The notes beneath the pieces are model-generated. The model was not told where the DNA came from, searched no databases, and saw nothing but the letters and a program-made list of their open reading frames with translations. Below, in pieces: positions 49,410 through 58,996 of a stretch of DNA of 64,000 nt. The DNA comes from Vulcanimicrobiota bacterium (GTDB lineage Bacteria > Vulcanimicrobiota > Xenobia > Xenobiales > JADMJV01). The stretch lies in NCBI GenBank assembly GCA_017307785.1, contig JAFKGI010000011.1, positions 124,001 to 188,000 of the forward strand, written 5' to 3'. How positions within the stretch are numbered: position 1 is the first letter of the stretch; every line of letters starts with the position of its first letter. Made by a program: the position numbers and the translations under genes.

Positions 49410-50426
49410 ATGAAATTCGGAACCTTCGTCCCTCAAGGCTGGCGCCTGGACCTCGTCCAGGTCCAAGGCGATCACAACAAGTACCAGGCCATGAAAGACT
49501 GTGCCCTGCGGGCCGAAAAGGCCGGTTACGACAGCATCTGGCTCTACGATCACTTCCACACCGTGCCCGACGCCGAACTGGAAGCCTGCTTCGAAGTCTG
49601 GACCGCCACCGCCGCTCTGGCCGAAGCCACCTCGCGAGTCCGCCTCGGCCAGATGTGCGGCTGCAACATCTACCGCCCCCCCGCATTGCTGGCCAAAATC
49701 ACCGCCAACATCGACGTCATCAGCAACGGACGCCTGGACGTCGGCCTGGGAGCCGGCTGGTACGAACACGAATGCGTGGCCTACGGCTACCCCTTCGAAA
49801 AGCCCGCCGTGCGCATCGCCCAACTCGACGAAGCCGCCCAGATCCTCAAAGGAATGTGGACCCAGGACCACTTCCAGTTCTCCGGCCAGCACTATCAGAT
49901 CGGCCAGGGCTCCGTGCGCAACTATCGAGGCCAGCAGGAAGAACTCCAAGGCGCCATCAATCGCCCCCTACCCGTCCAGAAGCCCCATCCGCCGCTCTGG
50001 ATCGCCGGCGGCGGCGAACAACTCACCCTGCGCACCGTGGCCCGCTACGCCGACTACTCCAACTTCATGGGCAGCCTCGAACAAATCCAGCACAAAAACC
50101 AGATCCTGGATGAACACTGCCGCAAAATCGACCGCGACCCCGCCGAAATCAAGCGCAGCGTCAATATCAACGTCTTCCTCGGCACCTCCGCCGAATACGA
50201 CCAGCTCATGCGCGAGTCCGGCCGCAAAGAAGCCGACCTGGCCGGCCTCAAATCCATGCTCTACCCCAGCGAAGTCCCCGCCCTCATCGACCGCCTCGCC
50301 GCCCTGCGCGACCAGGCCAGGGCCGACACCATCATCGCCTACTTCCCCGACGCCGTCCGCGGCAACTCCCTGGAACGCTTCGCCTCCGAAGTCATCCCCG
50401 CCCTCAGAGGAACACAACAACCTTAA
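49410..50426 (+). CDS. LLM-class flavin-dependent (probably F420-dependent) oxidoreductase
   Basis: The 338-residue TIM-barrel protein belongs to the luciferase-like monooxygenase superfamily. It starts MKFGTFVPQGWRLDLVQ and contains RAEKAGYDSIWLYDHFHTVP, ATSRVRLGQMCGCNIYRPPA, LLAKITANIDVISNGRLDVG followed by LGAGWYEHECVAYGYPF, and PLWIAGGGEQLTLRTVARYA. The DHF histidine and the 'G.GaGW...E' loop are typical of F420-binding members. The substrate cannot be inferred. CCCGGAGTTAACAC precedes the ATG. A tandem palindromic repeat follows the gene. Confidence 0.85.
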   Translation: MKFGTFVPQGWRLDLVQVQGDHNKYQAMKDCALRAEKAGYDSIWLYDHFHTVPDAELEACFEVWTATAALAEATSRVRLGQMCGCNIYRPPALLAKITANIDVISNGRLDVGLGAGWYEHECVAYGYPFEKPAVRIAQLDEAAQILKGMWTQDHFQFSGQHYQIGQGSVRNYRGQQEELQGAINRPLPVQKPHPPLWIAGGGEQLTLRTVARYADYSNFMGSLEQIQHKNQILDEHCRKIDRDPAEIKRSVNINVFLGTSAEYDQLMRESGRKEADLAGLKSMLYPSEVPALIDRLAALRDQARADTIIAYFPDAVRGNSLERFASEVIPALRGTQQP

Positions 50427-50582
50427 CCCCGCCCGCCTGGGGAGCGGGTTTTGCCTCACCCCCAGCCGGGCACCCCGGACCCGCCCGCCTGGAGAGAGTG
50501 TTTTGCCTCGCCCCCAGCCGGGCACCCCCAGGACCCGCCCGCCCGGAGAGCGTGTTTTGCCTCGCCCCCAGCCGGGCACCCC
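50426..50582 (+). repeat. Three tandem copies of a ~53-bp palindromic unit
   Basis: GCCCGCC recurs at 50431, 50483 and 50537, giving periods of 52 and 54 bp. Each unit runs from GCCCGCCTGG through GTTTTGCCTC to CCAGCCGGGC, so the ends GCCCG..CTGG and CCAG..CGGGC can pair. The copies differ by a few substitutions. They fill the space between two convergent genes. Confidence 0.8.
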
Positions 50583-50605
50583 AGCCGGCCCCCCCGGCGC
50601 ACAAC

Positions 50606-50634
50606 AAAAAAGAGGCCCCCTCGCGGGAAGCCTC
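50606..50634 (-). terminator. Terminator of the EF-hand protein gene
   Basis: On the minus strand GAGGC-TTCCCGCGAGGGG-GCCTC (with inner CCC/GGG pairing) is followed by six T residues, 20 nt after the stop of the gene at 50655. Confidence 0.85.
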
Positions 50635-50654
50635 CTTCGAAAAAAGCGCCGAAC

Positions 50655-51794
50655 TTAAACGGACTGCTTGTTCTTCTTGATCTCGAACATCGTGGGCCAC
50701 CAGTCATACATCGCCTGGGTCTTGCCCTTCATCGTGAAGCTGCTCTTGAACTGATTGTGCTTCAGGCTGAAATCGGTAATGCCCAGCTGCTGCACCGTCT
50801 GCAACTCGCCGGCGTCACACTTGCCGTCGCCATTCTTGTCCTGCCACACCGACAGACCGGCCAGCTCCTTACCGGAGACCTTGCCATCCATGTTCACGTC
50901 CAGCGTCGCCATCTGCTCGTAGCCGTTGGCATAGCCCGTGGCCGTGCCGAACAGACAGGTGCCGTCGACCGAACCATCGGCCTTCGGGCGAACCAGCAGA
51001 CCATCGGTCTCGCCAACCCACTCCATAGCGACCGGGAACCCGTTGCCAAAGAAGTCGAACATAACCCGGTGGTCCTTATAGAACGACTTGGGGTGCGGCA
51101 ACCAGTGACCATCGCTGGCCGCCAGTTTACCGGTGCCCGACAGATCGAGAACGATCGGGCTCGAGTAGAGCTCACCGCTCACGGTGTAGGTGGTCTGAGT
51201 ATTGGTGGTGGTGGTCGTCGTCGTGTTGATGTTCAAATAGGTCTCGGTGTGCACATTGATGTTGGTATCATTGGCGCCCAGAACCAACTGAAATCCACCG
51301 GAGTCCAAATCGCCCACCTGCAGAGTGGCCGGCCCAAAGGTCACGACACCCGGCTGAACCTCGTCACGCGACGAGCGGCTGTCTTCGCGAGTTTCGGAGC
51401 TCGAGGAGCTCGAGGAACTCGTATTTGAGCTGATCTGAATCTGACCGCGACCGCCAGTGCTGTCGAGAACGCCCTGAATCTGTCCGGCGGCCTCGTCATA
51501 GGCTCGGCCGACTTCTCTGGAGCCAACCGGAGCATTGAAGGTTCCGTTGTAGACTTCGCGGTCGGAGAAAGGATGGTCGGCGCCCGGTCCGGTCCAGCTG
51601 GCCAGACCGATGACGTTGGTGACGTAGTTGTTCACCCGAACCACCGTATCGTTGATGGTGGTCGTGGTGTGGTGGCTCGTGGAGCTACGGATCTGGCCGT
51701 CCGCGGTGTCGGGGGTGGCCGCCCAGGCGGGGCTGAGTCCCAGCGCCAAAAGAGTCCCTGCCAGAGTGAAAACTCCTACCCACTTGCTATTCAT
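50655..51794 (-). CDS. Secreted Ser/Thr-rich protein with C-terminal EF-hand pair
   Basis: The 379-residue product has a signal peptide (MNSKWVGVFTLAGTLLALGL, SPAWAA cleavage). A Ser run (SSNTSSSSSSSSETR) lies near residue 125 and a Thr run (NINTTTTTTTNTQTT) near 190. A globular region (YSSPIVLDLSGTGKLAASDG, FDFFGNGFPVAMEWVG) precedes two EF-hand-like calcium loops, DVNMDGKVSGKE and DKNGDGKCDAGE, near residues 297-330. LDVNMDGKVSGKELAGLSVW is like segments seen in large RTX-type and other secreted proteins. An AGGAGGCGC box precedes the ATG. A calcium-binding surface role is plausible; the partner is unknown. Confidence 0.75.
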   Translation of the reverse strand: MNSKWVGVFTLAGTLLALGLSPAWAATPDTADGQIRSSTSHHTTTTINDTVVRVNNYVTNVIGLASWTGPGADHPFSDREVYNGTFNAPVGSREVGRAYDEAAGQIQGVLDSTGGRGQIQISSNTSSSSSSSSETREDSRSSRDEVQPGVVTFGPATLQVGDLDSGGFQLVLGANDTNINVHTETYLNINTTTTTTTNTQTTYTVSGELYSSPIVLDLSGTGKLAASDGHWLPHPKSFYKDHRVMFDFFGNGFPVAMEWVGETDGLLVRPKADGSVDGTCLFGTATGYANGYEQMATLDVNMDGKVSGKELAGLSVWQDKNGDGKCDAGELQTVQQLGITDFSLKHNQFKSSFTMKGKTQAMYDWWPTMFEIKKNKQSV

Positions 51795-51909
51795 AAAAGC
51801 GCCTCCTACGTTCTTTGCGACAAACGTTAATACCGATAATACTACTAGTATCCCTCAGGATCGGCCGCCAGGCAAGTCCCGAAGATGAATTTTTCCTCGT
51901 AAAAGAGGT

Positions 51910-53118
51910 CTATTCCAGCTCGATGCGCACAAAGCGGCGCCCGACCTTGAGTACGCCCCCGCCGGCCAGCGACAATTCTCCAGGATCGGTCACCTTGACG
52001 CCGTTCCACTGCACCGCGCCCTGTTCGATCAAGCGACGCCCCTCCTTGTTGGAAGGCGCCATTTCCGCCAACAACAGCAGCTTGGCCAGACCCACCTTGC
52101 CTTCGGGAGCCGCCTCACGGGTCACCAAAAAACTCGGCATATCGGTCGGATTTTCCTTATTGGAAAAGACCTTGACGAACTCGTCCTGAGCCGCCTGAGC
52201 CGCGCTCGCACCATGGTAAATGGTAATGATCTCACGGCCCAGCCAGAATTTATTGTCACGCGGATGATCTTGAGCCAGACGCCGATCCACCTCGGCCAGA
52301 TCGACCTCGGTGCACAGCTCAAAGTAGCGCCGCATCAAGGAATCCGGGATGGACATCAACTTGCCGAACATCTCCTCGGGAGCCTCCGTAATGCCCACGT
52401 AATTGCCTAAACTTTTGCTCATTTTCTTGACGCCGTCGAGACCTTCCAGAATCGGCATCAAAAACACCACCTGTGACGGTTGCCCATACTCGCGCTGCAA
52501 AAAGCGCCCCACCAGATTGTTGAACTTCTGATCGGTTCCGCCCATTTCCACATCGCTGCGCAGAGCCACTGAATCGTAGCCCTGCATCAACGGGTAGAGC
52601 AGCTCGTGCATGCCGATGGGAATGCCGCCTTTATAGCGCTTGGTGAAATCCTCGCGCTCCAGCAACTGAGCCACCGTATACTTGGAAGCCAGCCCCAGAA
52701 TGTCGGCGAAATTGAGCGGCGCCAGCCATTCGCTGTTGAAGCGTACCTCGGTCTTCTCCGGGTCCAAAATGCGCGACAGCTGCTCACGGTAAGTGGCAGC
52801 GTTGCTCTCGATCTCCTCGGTGGTCAAGACCTTACGCGTCTCGGAACGACCCGTCGGATCGCCCACCCGTGCGGTGAAGTCGCCGATCAACAGCACCACC
52901 TGATGCCCCAAATCTTGAAACTGGCGCAGCTTGCGCAACACCACCGCAAAACCCAGGTGGATGTGCGGAGCGGTAGGATCCAGACCGAGCTTGATGCGCA
53001 TCGGCCGCTTTTCTTTCTGACAAGACTCGATGCGAGCCAGCAGATCCTGTTCACTGATAATTTCCGCGCTGGCGCGCTTCAGCAAGGCCAGCTGTTCTTG
53101 AGGACTCAAATTACTCAA
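51910..53118 (-). CDS. tyrS: Tyrosyl-tRNA synthetase
   Basis: The enzyme charges tRNA-Tyr. The 402-residue product has the class I HIGH-type motif [32 protein letters not shown], the tyrosine-pocket [20 protein letters not shown] and the KMSKS loop ([13 protein letters not shown]). A C-terminal S4-like RNA-binding domain ends [20 protein letters not shown]. The form with APHIHLG and KMSKS is the TyrZ-like type rather than the E. coli type. The TTG start follows the guaA stop by four bases, with TGGGAG upstream, so guaA-tyrS is an operon. Confidence 0.97.
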   Translation of the reverse strand: MSNLSPQEQLALLKRASAEIISEQDLLARIESCQKEKRPMRIKLGLDPTAPHIHLGFAVVLRKLRQFQDLGHQVVLLIGDFTARVGDPTGRSETRKVLTTEEIESNAATYREQLSRILDPEKTEVRFNSEWLAPLNFADILGLASKYTVAQLLEREDFTKRYKGGIPIGMHELLYPLMQGYDSVALRSDVEMGGTDQKFNNLVGRFLQREYGQPSQVVFLMPILEGLDGVKKMSKSLGNYVGITEAPEEMFGKLMSIPDSLMRRYFELCTEVDLAEVDRRLAQDHPRDNKFWLGREIITIYHGASAAQAAQDEFVKVFSNKENPTDMPSFLVTREAAPEGKVGLAKLLLLAEMAPSNKEGRRLIEQGAVQWNGVKVTDPGELSLAGGGVLKVGRRFVRIELE

Positions 53119-53122
53119 CAGA

Positions 53123-54670
53123 CTACTCCCATTCGATGGTGCCCGGAGGTTTGGGCGTGATGTCGTAAACCACGCGGCTCACTCCGGCGACCTCGTTGAC
53201 AATACGCGTTGCCAGACGGGTCAACAAACTATGATCCAGATCGGCCACCTGAGCGGTCATGGCGTCTTCCGAATAAACGGCGCGTACTACCACCACCTCG
53301 GCATAGGAGCGGGCGTCGCCCTGCACTCCCACCGATTTGACCGGCAGCAGAGCCGCAAAATACTGCCAGGGACGACGCCCGGGCCCTTCCAGCGGCAGCC
53401 GATCCAACTCGAAGCGCACGATGGCATCGGCCTCGCGCAGCACCTTCAGACGGTCTTCGCGCACCTCGCCCAGACAGCGCACCGCCATCCCCGGACCCGG
53501 GAACGGCTGTCGCTCCAACAGCCTCGAGTCGATCCCGAGCTCCCGACCGACCCGACGCACTTCGTCCTTGAACAACTGGCGCAGCGGCTCGACCAGCTTG
53601 AACTGCAGGTCTTCGGGCAGACCGCCCACATTGTGATGAGTCTTGATATTGTGGGCCTTCTTGTGGCCGCCCTTGCCGCTTTCGATCACGTCCGGATAGA
53701 GCGTGCCCTGCACCAGGAAAGGCACCTCGCCCAGTTCCTTGACCTGCTCCTCGAACACGCGGATGAAAGCCTCGCCGATCCGTTTGCGCTTCTTCTCTGG
53801 ATCGGTGATGCCGGCCAGGCGTCCCAAGAACTTTTCAGCCGCATCCACCCGGCGCACGTTCAGGCCGAGCACCGAGAGCGACTCCATAACCTGGTCGCCC
53901 TCATCCTTTCGGAGTAATCCATTGTCGACAAAAAGACAGACCAGCCGCGAGCCGATGGCCCGATGCACCAGCACCGCCGCCACCGTCGAGTCCACTCCGC
54001 CGGAGATGGCGCAAACCACCCGATCCTCGCCGACTTGTTGGGCAATCTCGGCCAGACTGGCCTCCACAAAATTGCCGGCGGTCCAATTCAACTGACAGCC
54101 GGCCAACTCTACGAAGTTCCGCAAAATGCGCACACCGGCCGGGGTGTGGGTCACTTCCGGATGAAACTGCAAAGCGTAAATCTTACGAGACTCATCGCCC
54201 ATAGCCGCCAGCGCCGTGTCGGTGGAAGCCAGCGACTCAAAGCCCTTGGGCAGCTTGAACACCTGGTCGCCGTGGCTCATCCAGCAATGCTCGTTCTCCT
54301 GCAGCCCCTGCCACAGCGGCGAAGCCTGGTGAATGCGGAAACTGGCCGGTCCATACTCGCGCCGGGTGGAGGCGACCACCTGACCGCCCAACTCCTTGGC
54401 CAGCAACTGCATGCCGTAGCAGATACCCAAGAGCGGCACGCCCGACTCTAAAAGCCCGACCGGAAGCGTAGGAGCGCCCTTTTCATAGACGCTATTGGGA
54501 CCCCCCGAGAGAATCACGGCCCGGATGGGCACGCCCTGAGAAAGTTCATCCCAGCTTTGCTCGGGGTCGAGCAGTTCCGCGTAGACGCCGACTTCACGGA
54601 GCCTGCGCACGATCAAAAGGTTGTATTGTGAGCCGTAATCGAGCACGACGACTCGTTCTTCTATTTGCAC
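53123..54670 (-). CDS. guaA: GMP synthase (glutamine-hydrolysing)
   Basis: GuaA converts XMP to GMP with glutamine as ammonia donor. From GTG 54670 the 515-residue product has the class I amidotransferase triad: C84 ([14 protein letters not shown]), and the His and Glu of [11 protein letters not shown]. The ATP pyrophosphatase loop is [16 protein letters not shown], and the dimerisation domain has [17 protein letters not shown] and ends [14 protein letters not shown], all conserved. The length matches the family (~510-525). No good ribosome-binding site lies next to the GTG; GGAGGT is about 27 nt upstream. tyrS follows in the same operon. Confidence 0.97.
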   Translation of the reverse strand: MQIEERVVVLDYGSQYNLLIVRRLREVGVYAELLDPEQSWDELSQGVPIRAVILSGGPNSVYEKGAPTLPVGLLESGVPLLGICYGMQLLAKELGGQVVASTRREYGPASFRIHQASPLWQGLQENEHCWMSHGDQVFKLPKGFESLASTDTALAAMGDESRKIYALQFHPEVTHTPAGVRILRNFVELAGCQLNWTAGNFVEASLAEIAQQVGEDRVVCAISGGVDSTVAAVLVHRAIGSRLVCLFVDNGLLRKDEGDQVMESLSVLGLNVRRVDAAEKFLGRLAGITDPEKKRKRIGEAFIRVFEEQVKELGEVPFLVQGTLYPDVIESGKGGHKKAHNIKTHHNVGGLPEDLQFKLVEPLRQLFKDEVRRVGRELGIDSRLLERQPFPGPGMAVRCLGEVREDRLKVLREADAIVRFELDRLPLEGPGRRPWQYFAALLPVKSVGVQGDARSYAEVVVVRAVYSEDAMTAQVADLDHSLLTRLATRIVNEVAGVSRVVYDITPKPPGTIEWE

Positions 54671-54710
54671 GGCGTGCTGCTTCGGATTCGAAAATCCACC
54701 TCCCTTCAAG

Positions 54711-54754
54711 GGCCCTCCCGCCCGATAGCGAACTATTTCACCGGGGGGAAGGAC
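54711..54754 (-). promoter_or_regulatory. Hairpin in the guaA leader
   Basis: On the minus strand GGTCCTTCCCCCCG pairs with CGGGCGGGAGGGCCC (imperfect), with an inner ATAG-TTCG-CTAT hairpin. It lies about 45-85 nt before the guaA start. No purine-riboswitch core sequence was seen. Confidence 0.35.
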
Positions 54755-54759
54755 CTCGC

Positions 54760-54788
54760 TTGTTTCGCAGGCAAGGTACTGGTATAAT
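54760..54788 (+). promoter_or_regulatory. Promoter of the second pilus-like cassette
   Basis: TTGTTT (54760-54765), 17 bp, then a perfect TATAAT (54783-54788) lie 72 bp before the GspF-like gene. It is one of the best -10 boxes in the window. Confidence 0.75.
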
Positions 54789-54859
54789 AAGACTAGCCTT
54801 GCCGTCAGAGCAGGCAGTCCAGGGAGTGAAGGTGAGCATCTTGGAGGGCCGTCCTTTCC

Positions 54860-56002
54860 ATGACTCTCATCGTATCGTCGGTCCAGGTGAGCGGAGCTAA
54901 CCCGCGCCGTCAGGCTACGGCCCCGCGGCCCAACGTCAAACTCAGCCAGGTCGAGCAAACGCGCCCGAAAGCTGAGTCTAAAACCGTTTTCCTGCGTTCC
55001 CTCTCGACCATGGTGCTGGCCGGCGTCACCGTCGACCGGTCTCTGGACTATCTGGCCGACCAATCCGACGACCCCAAACTGGCCGAAGTCTGCCGCGGCA
55101 TGGCCCAGCGCATCCAGGCCGGCTTTCCTCTCTCGGCCGCCATGAACTGCTACCCTCGCGCCTTCAGCAAACTGCAACTCCGCCTCGTCCAGATGGGCGA
55201 AAAAACGGGCTTGCTCGACCAGGTCTTGCTGGAGCTCAGCCGCTACGAAGAAAAAGAGCGCGCTCTCGTGCTCAAAGTCAAAAGTGCCCTGGGCTATCCG
55301 GCCTTCATCTTCGTCATCGCCATGGCCATGATGATCACCATCCCGCCCTATATCATGAAGGGCATGTTCGAACTGATCTCCGGTTCCGGAGTCGAGCCGC
55401 CCTTGCTCACCATCGTAGTCATGAAAGTGACCACCTTTCTGCGCAGCCCGGCCTTCTACATCGGCTCGGTTCTCTTCGGCACTCTGGCCTACTTTGCGGT
55501 CCCCGCCTGGTATCGCAAACGCGACAATCAGCGCCTGGTCTCTCAATGGATTGAAAAGATCCCCGGACTCGGCCCGGTCTATCGAGGGGTTGCGCTGGCT
55601 CGCTTCTCGCGAGCGCTCAGCGTTCAGATCGAATGCGGTTTGGGACCGGTCAACGCGCTGGCCATCTCCGCCGAGGTCACCGAAAACCCCATCCTGATCG
55701 ACTCCGTCAAAGGCGCCTCAGAACTGCTGCACCAGGGCGAAGGCTTCGCCGACAGCCTCGAATCCACCGGATTTTTTCCCAAACTTATGCTAAACATGGT
55801 AAAGGCGGGCGAAGAATCAGCCACCCTGGGAGACCTGCTGCAGAAGGCCGCCGAGATGTATGAGGCCGAAGTCGACCACTCACTGGACATCTTTACGGCC
55901 ATGCTGGAACCGGCCATCATGGCGCTGATCGGCTTGATGGTGGGCACGCTGGTGCTGGCCACCATGCTGCCGATGACTCAAGTCATCGAGAGCATGCACT
56001 AG
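54860..56002 (+). CDS. GspF/PilC-family membrane platform protein (second copy)
   Basis: The 380-residue protein has two T2SSF domains (LRSLSTMVLAGVTVDRSLDY and ARFSRALSVQIECGLGPVNA) with membrane helices SALGYPAFIFVIAMAMMITI and MALIGLMVGTLVLATMLPMT. The conserved 'm...GE.tG.L...L' appears as LVQMGEKTGLLDQVLLELS and MVKAGEESATLGDLL. Its N-terminal ~45 residues differ from the GspF domain of the homologue at 25862. GGAGGG lies 11 nt before the ATG. Three pilin-like genes and a kinase follow in a tight operon, for which it is the likely membrane platform. Confidence 0.88.
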   Translation: MTLIVSSVQVSGANPRRQATAPRPNVKLSQVEQTRPKAESKTVFLRSLSTMVLAGVTVDRSLDYLADQSDDPKLAEVCRGMAQRIQAGFPLSAAMNCYPRAFSKLQLRLVQMGEKTGLLDQVLLELSRYEEKERALVLKVKSALGYPAFIFVIAMAMMITIPPYIMKGMFELISGSGVEPPLLTIVVMKVTTFLRSPAFYIGSVLFGTLAYFAVPAWYRKRDNQRLVSQWIEKIPGLGPVYRGVALARFSRALSVQIECGLGPVNALAISAEVTENPILIDSVKGASELLHQGEGFADSLESTGFFPKLMLNMVKAGEESATLGDLLQKAAEMYEAEVDHSLDIFTAMLEPAIMALIGLMVGTLVLATMLPMTQVIESMH

Positions 56003-56019
56003 AAAAGAGGAGGATGGCG

Positions 56020-57975
56020 ATGAAACTGCCCTGGAGAGCGGAACACAAACGTCGTGGCGCGGGCCTGCTCACCGTGCTGGTGACCAGTTCCCTATTGCTG
56101 ATGTTGGGACTCACGGTAGCAGGCACATCTTTTCATCATCTCAGTGTGTCTAACCGCCTCCATCACGCGCAGGCCGCCCGCAATCTGGCCGAGGACTGCC
56201 TGGCCAAGGGCATCGCTCAGATCATGGCCAACCACAACGCCCATCAGCCCTCCTCCCCCGGAGTGTTCCCGGCCATTCAGGGTGCCCCCGGCGTGGACGC
56301 GGACGGCCGCGGCTACCTGACCTTCGACCCCGCCGAACTCCCGACGCTCAACGGCAAGTTGAGCAGCATCAAGCTGGTCAAATCCTATAACAACTTCGGA
56401 GTCGACTCGCCTCAGCCGCTGGGCAACGGCAAGATGGTTCCGGCCAACTCCGCCTACCTCATGGCGGTGGGAACCGATCACGGAGTCGAACGGGCGGTGG
56501 AATGTGTCCTCTACGTTCCCCCCTTCCCCTACGCCCTGGCCTCGGGCGGCGAAGTCAAGTTGAGCGGCGATTCGCGAGTGGCCAGCGTGGACAATATGGC
56601 GGACGCCACCGACATCAGCAAACACAAGCCCGGCAGCCTGGTCACCAACGCCACCACCGGAAACACGGCGATGGTGCTCGACGGTGACAATGTGGTGGTC
56701 AACGGCGACCTGCAATCCGCTTCCGGAGCCACCATCTCGGCGAACAGCGTGGTCAAGGGCGAAAAACGCCTCAATGCCGGTGCGGTCAAGCTCCCTAAAA
56801 TGACCATCGAGGATTACAACACCATCGCCAAGCCGGGCGTGACGACCTTCAACAGCTCCGCCGGCCCCAGCACCGTCTCCGGCTTTGCCTATCGAGAAGG
56901 CGCACTCAACTTTAGCAGCGGTCTCACCCTGAACACCGGCGTCGTCTACGTAAAGGGCGACGTCACCATCAACGGCGAGATCAAAGGCTCCGGTGCCATC
57001 GTAGCCACCGGCAAACTGACCATCAACGGCACCGGAGAACTCTACAGCGGCAACAAGGTCGCACTGCTCTCCAAAGAGGACATGACCATTCGCGGCACCG
57101 CCAGCGAACGCCTCACCACCAACGGCCTGCTCTACACCGAAGGCAAATTCACCGCCGAAAATGCCAATTTCTTCGGCGGTGCCATCGCTCCCGAAGCCGG
57201 CGGCATGGACCTCAGCAACGTGAGCATGTATCACGTGGAAGAAAACATGAGCGTCACCATTGGCGGAGGCACGACCAGTGGCGGAGGAGGAGGATTTGGG
57301 GGAACCAGCGGCACCGGCAATATCGGGTCTCCGGCCACTGCCTCCGGCGGCAACTGGGCACCGGTCGGCAGCCTTCCCATCTTCGACTGGGGAATTACTG
57401 CGCAAATCACGGCTCCAGCCAGTCGCTTTTTGGATTCCAACAATCAATATCACGTCGTCTACGAGTCCACCGTTGCCGGTCGTGCCCGCGACATTAACGA
57501 CAACAATCTGCCGCCGGGCAGATATGTCTCCGCCCAGGGTGGTGCCCGTGGCTACTACGATGTCCCGGCACCTGCCACCAGCGTTGCACCTCTCAACCCC
57601 GCCGACATCACCGTGACCATCAACGGCGAAGCCGTGTCCCCCAACGACCCTCAGTACACCACCAAACTCCACAATGCTATTCAAGCGAATGCAGCAGCGG
57701 CCAAGGGCGGCGCTCTAACTCCAACTGAAATAGCGGTTGCGAACGCCATGGTCGACGCTTTTTTTGGAGCGCCCAATCTAGTTCAGAACGTCTTTATGAA
57801 CAACAGCGGCGGTCAGGAAAAGCTCCGAGTCCCCTCTTTCGCGGCCGAGCAGTACAATATAACGCCCAACATCACGGCCACCACCTTCACCCCTTATCAG
57901 GACAGCAGCAACACCTGGTACGTGGACTGGGCCGACCGCATCAAAGTGCTTTACTGGCGCGACATCCCCCAATGA
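56020..57975 (+). CDS. PilX-like pilin/pseudopilin with large beta-helical domain (second copy)
   Basis: The chosen ATG (56020) lies six bases after AGAGGAGG; the ATG at 56014 abuts that box. The 651-residue product has a basic leader and helix (RRGAGLLTVLVTSSLLLMLG), then HHAQAARNLAEDCLAKGIAQ, as in PilX. Long stretches of short strand repeats follow: TLNTGVVYVKGDVTINGEIK, GSGAIVATGKLTINGTGELY, GNKVALLSKEDMTIRGTASE. A Gly-rich segment (GGGTTSGGGGGFGGTSGTG) sits near residue 420 before a further globular part. It shares architecture with the gene at 18792. It overlaps the next gene by 4 nt. Confidence 0.75.
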   Translation: MKLPWRAEHKRRGAGLLTVLVTSSLLLMLGLTVAGTSFHHLSVSNRLHHAQAARNLAEDCLAKGIAQIMANHNAHQPSSPGVFPAIQGAPGVDADGRGYLTFDPAELPTLNGKLSSIKLVKSYNNFGVDSPQPLGNGKMVPANSAYLMAVGTDHGVERAVECVLYVPPFPYALASGGEVKLSGDSRVASVDNMADATDISKHKPGSLVTNATTGNTAMVLDGDNVVVNGDLQSASGATISANSVVKGEKRLNAGAVKLPKMTIEDYNTIAKPGVTTFNSSAGPSTVSGFAYREGALNFSSGLTLNTGVVYVKGDVTINGEIKGSGAIVATGKLTINGTGELYSGNKVALLSKEDMTIRGTASERLTTNGLLYTEGKFTAENANFFGGAIAPEAGGMDLSNVSMYHVEENMSVTIGGGTTSGGGGGFGGTSGTGNIGSPATASGGNWAPVGSLPIFDWGITAQITAPASRFLDSNNQYHVVYESTVAGRARDINDNNLPPGRYVSAQGGARGYYDVPAPATSVAPLNPADITVTINGEAVSPNDPQYTTKLHNAIQANAAAAKGGALTPTEIAVANAMVDAFFGAPNLVQNVFMNNSGGQEKLRVPSFAAEQYNITPNITATTFTPYQDSSNTWYVDWADRIKVLYWRDIPQ

Positions 57976-58358
57976 GGCGTGGCTTCACCCTGCTCGAGAC
58001 GATCTTCGCCTCCGTGCTGATGGGGTTTGTCATCCTTTTCATCTGCAATCTCTACCCCGGTTCCATCGTAGCCATCCGACGCGGGGAAACGCAGATCGTG
58101 GCGGACAACCTGGCTCAATCCATCTTGGAAGACTTGCGCAGCCGCTCCTTTTACAACCTGACCCCCATCAACATGCCCAGCTATGCCAGCCGAATCTACG
58201 GTGGAACGGAATACACCCCCTCAGTGAGCTTGACCTACGACAGCGACCCGAGCCTGGAGTCCTACCTGAAGATCGCCAAAGTCCGAGTCAACTGGAAGTT
58301 CCAAAACCGCGACCAGGAAGTGGTTCAAATCATGTATCTGCACAACGTGACTCGATGA
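57972..58358 (+). CDS. PilV-like type IV pilin/pseudopilin (second copy)
   Basis: The 128-residue product begins MRRGFTLLETIFASVLMGFV, with a three-residue basic leader, the RG-FTLLE prepilin peptidase site and a hydrophobic helix. IVADNLAQSILEDLRSRSFY resembles PilV proteins. The start overlaps the preceding stop in ATGA and the end overlaps the next gene in the same way. The short length (head of ~100 residues) suggests a minor rather than major pilin. Confidence 0.82.
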   Translation: MRRGFTLLETIFASVLMGFVILFICNLYPGSIVAIRRGETQIVADNLAQSILEDLRSRSFYNLTPINMPSYASRIYGGTEYTPSVSLTYDSDPSLESYLKIAKVRVNWKFQNRDQEVVQIMYLHNVTR

Positions 58359-58996
58359 GAAAACGCGGCTTTACCATAGCCGAGGTCCTGGTCGCAGGCG
58401 GTCTCACCTTGATGCTGGGTATGTGCCTGTTCTGGGTCCTCATCCCGTCTTTCCGCATCGCTCAAGAAGGCCAGATTCGCACCGAACTCCAGCAGCAGGG
58501 AGTGCTCGCCCTTCAGCAACTCGGCAGCGACCTGCAGATTGCCGTGCCGACCTCGGTCTCGCTGGCACCACCCGTCAATCCCCTGACCGACGGCATGATT
58601 ATAGGCATCAACCCGCTCAACCAGTCTCAATCCGGCGCCGCTCTCAGCTTCGAGGCCCAGCTAGTCCTCTGGTTCCACGACCGGACCAGCAAACGCCTCT
58701 GGCGCAAGACCTTCAAAAACGGTGACAATCCCACCGGCATCACCATCAACCCGCTGGGCGGTAGTAGCACCGCCAAGCCTGCGCGCAACATCATGAAGCA
58801 AATCTGCGATGTGCGCAGCGGCACCGAGAAAAGCTACGCCATCGGCGTGGACCAGTTCCTCACCGACCTCGAGCCGACCACCGGCGGAGAAGTCTACTCG
58901 ATGAGAATTATCCTCTCGAAGGTCATCCCCGGCAAGAATAGTTCGGCCACGGTGGAACTCTTCCGAAAGGTGATGATAAGGAACCACATCAATTAG
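58355..58996 (+). CDS. PilW-like minor pilin/pseudopilin (second copy)
   Basis: The 213-residue product starts MRKRGFTIAEVLVAGGLTLM, a prepilin leader with FTIAE, and continues RTELQQQGVLALQQLGSDLQ, as in PilW/GspJ proteins. It overlaps the PilV-like gene by 4 nt and shares one base with the start of the kinase gene (TAGTG). It is the third pilin in the cassette and parallels the gene at 21126. Confidence 0.8.
   Translation: MRKRGFTIAEVLVAGGLTLMLGMCLFWVLIPSFRIAQEGQIRTELQQQGVLALQQLGSDLQIAVPTSVSLAPPVNPLTDGMIIGINPLNQSQSGAALSFEAQLVLWFHDRTSKRLWRKTFKNGDNPTGITINPLGGSSTAKPARNIMKQICDVRSGTEKSYAIGVDQFLTDLEPTTGGEVYSMRIILSKVIPGKNSSATVELFRKVMIRNHIN

Noticed and set aside
50426-50582. CRISPR array
   Set aside because: The tandem copies are adjacent without unique spacers and each unit is palindromic, so they are tandem repeats.
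54671-54860. Purine riboswitch upstream of guaA
   Set aside because: The conserved core bases of the purine aptamer and its two kissing loops were not found; only a GC-rich hairpin is present.
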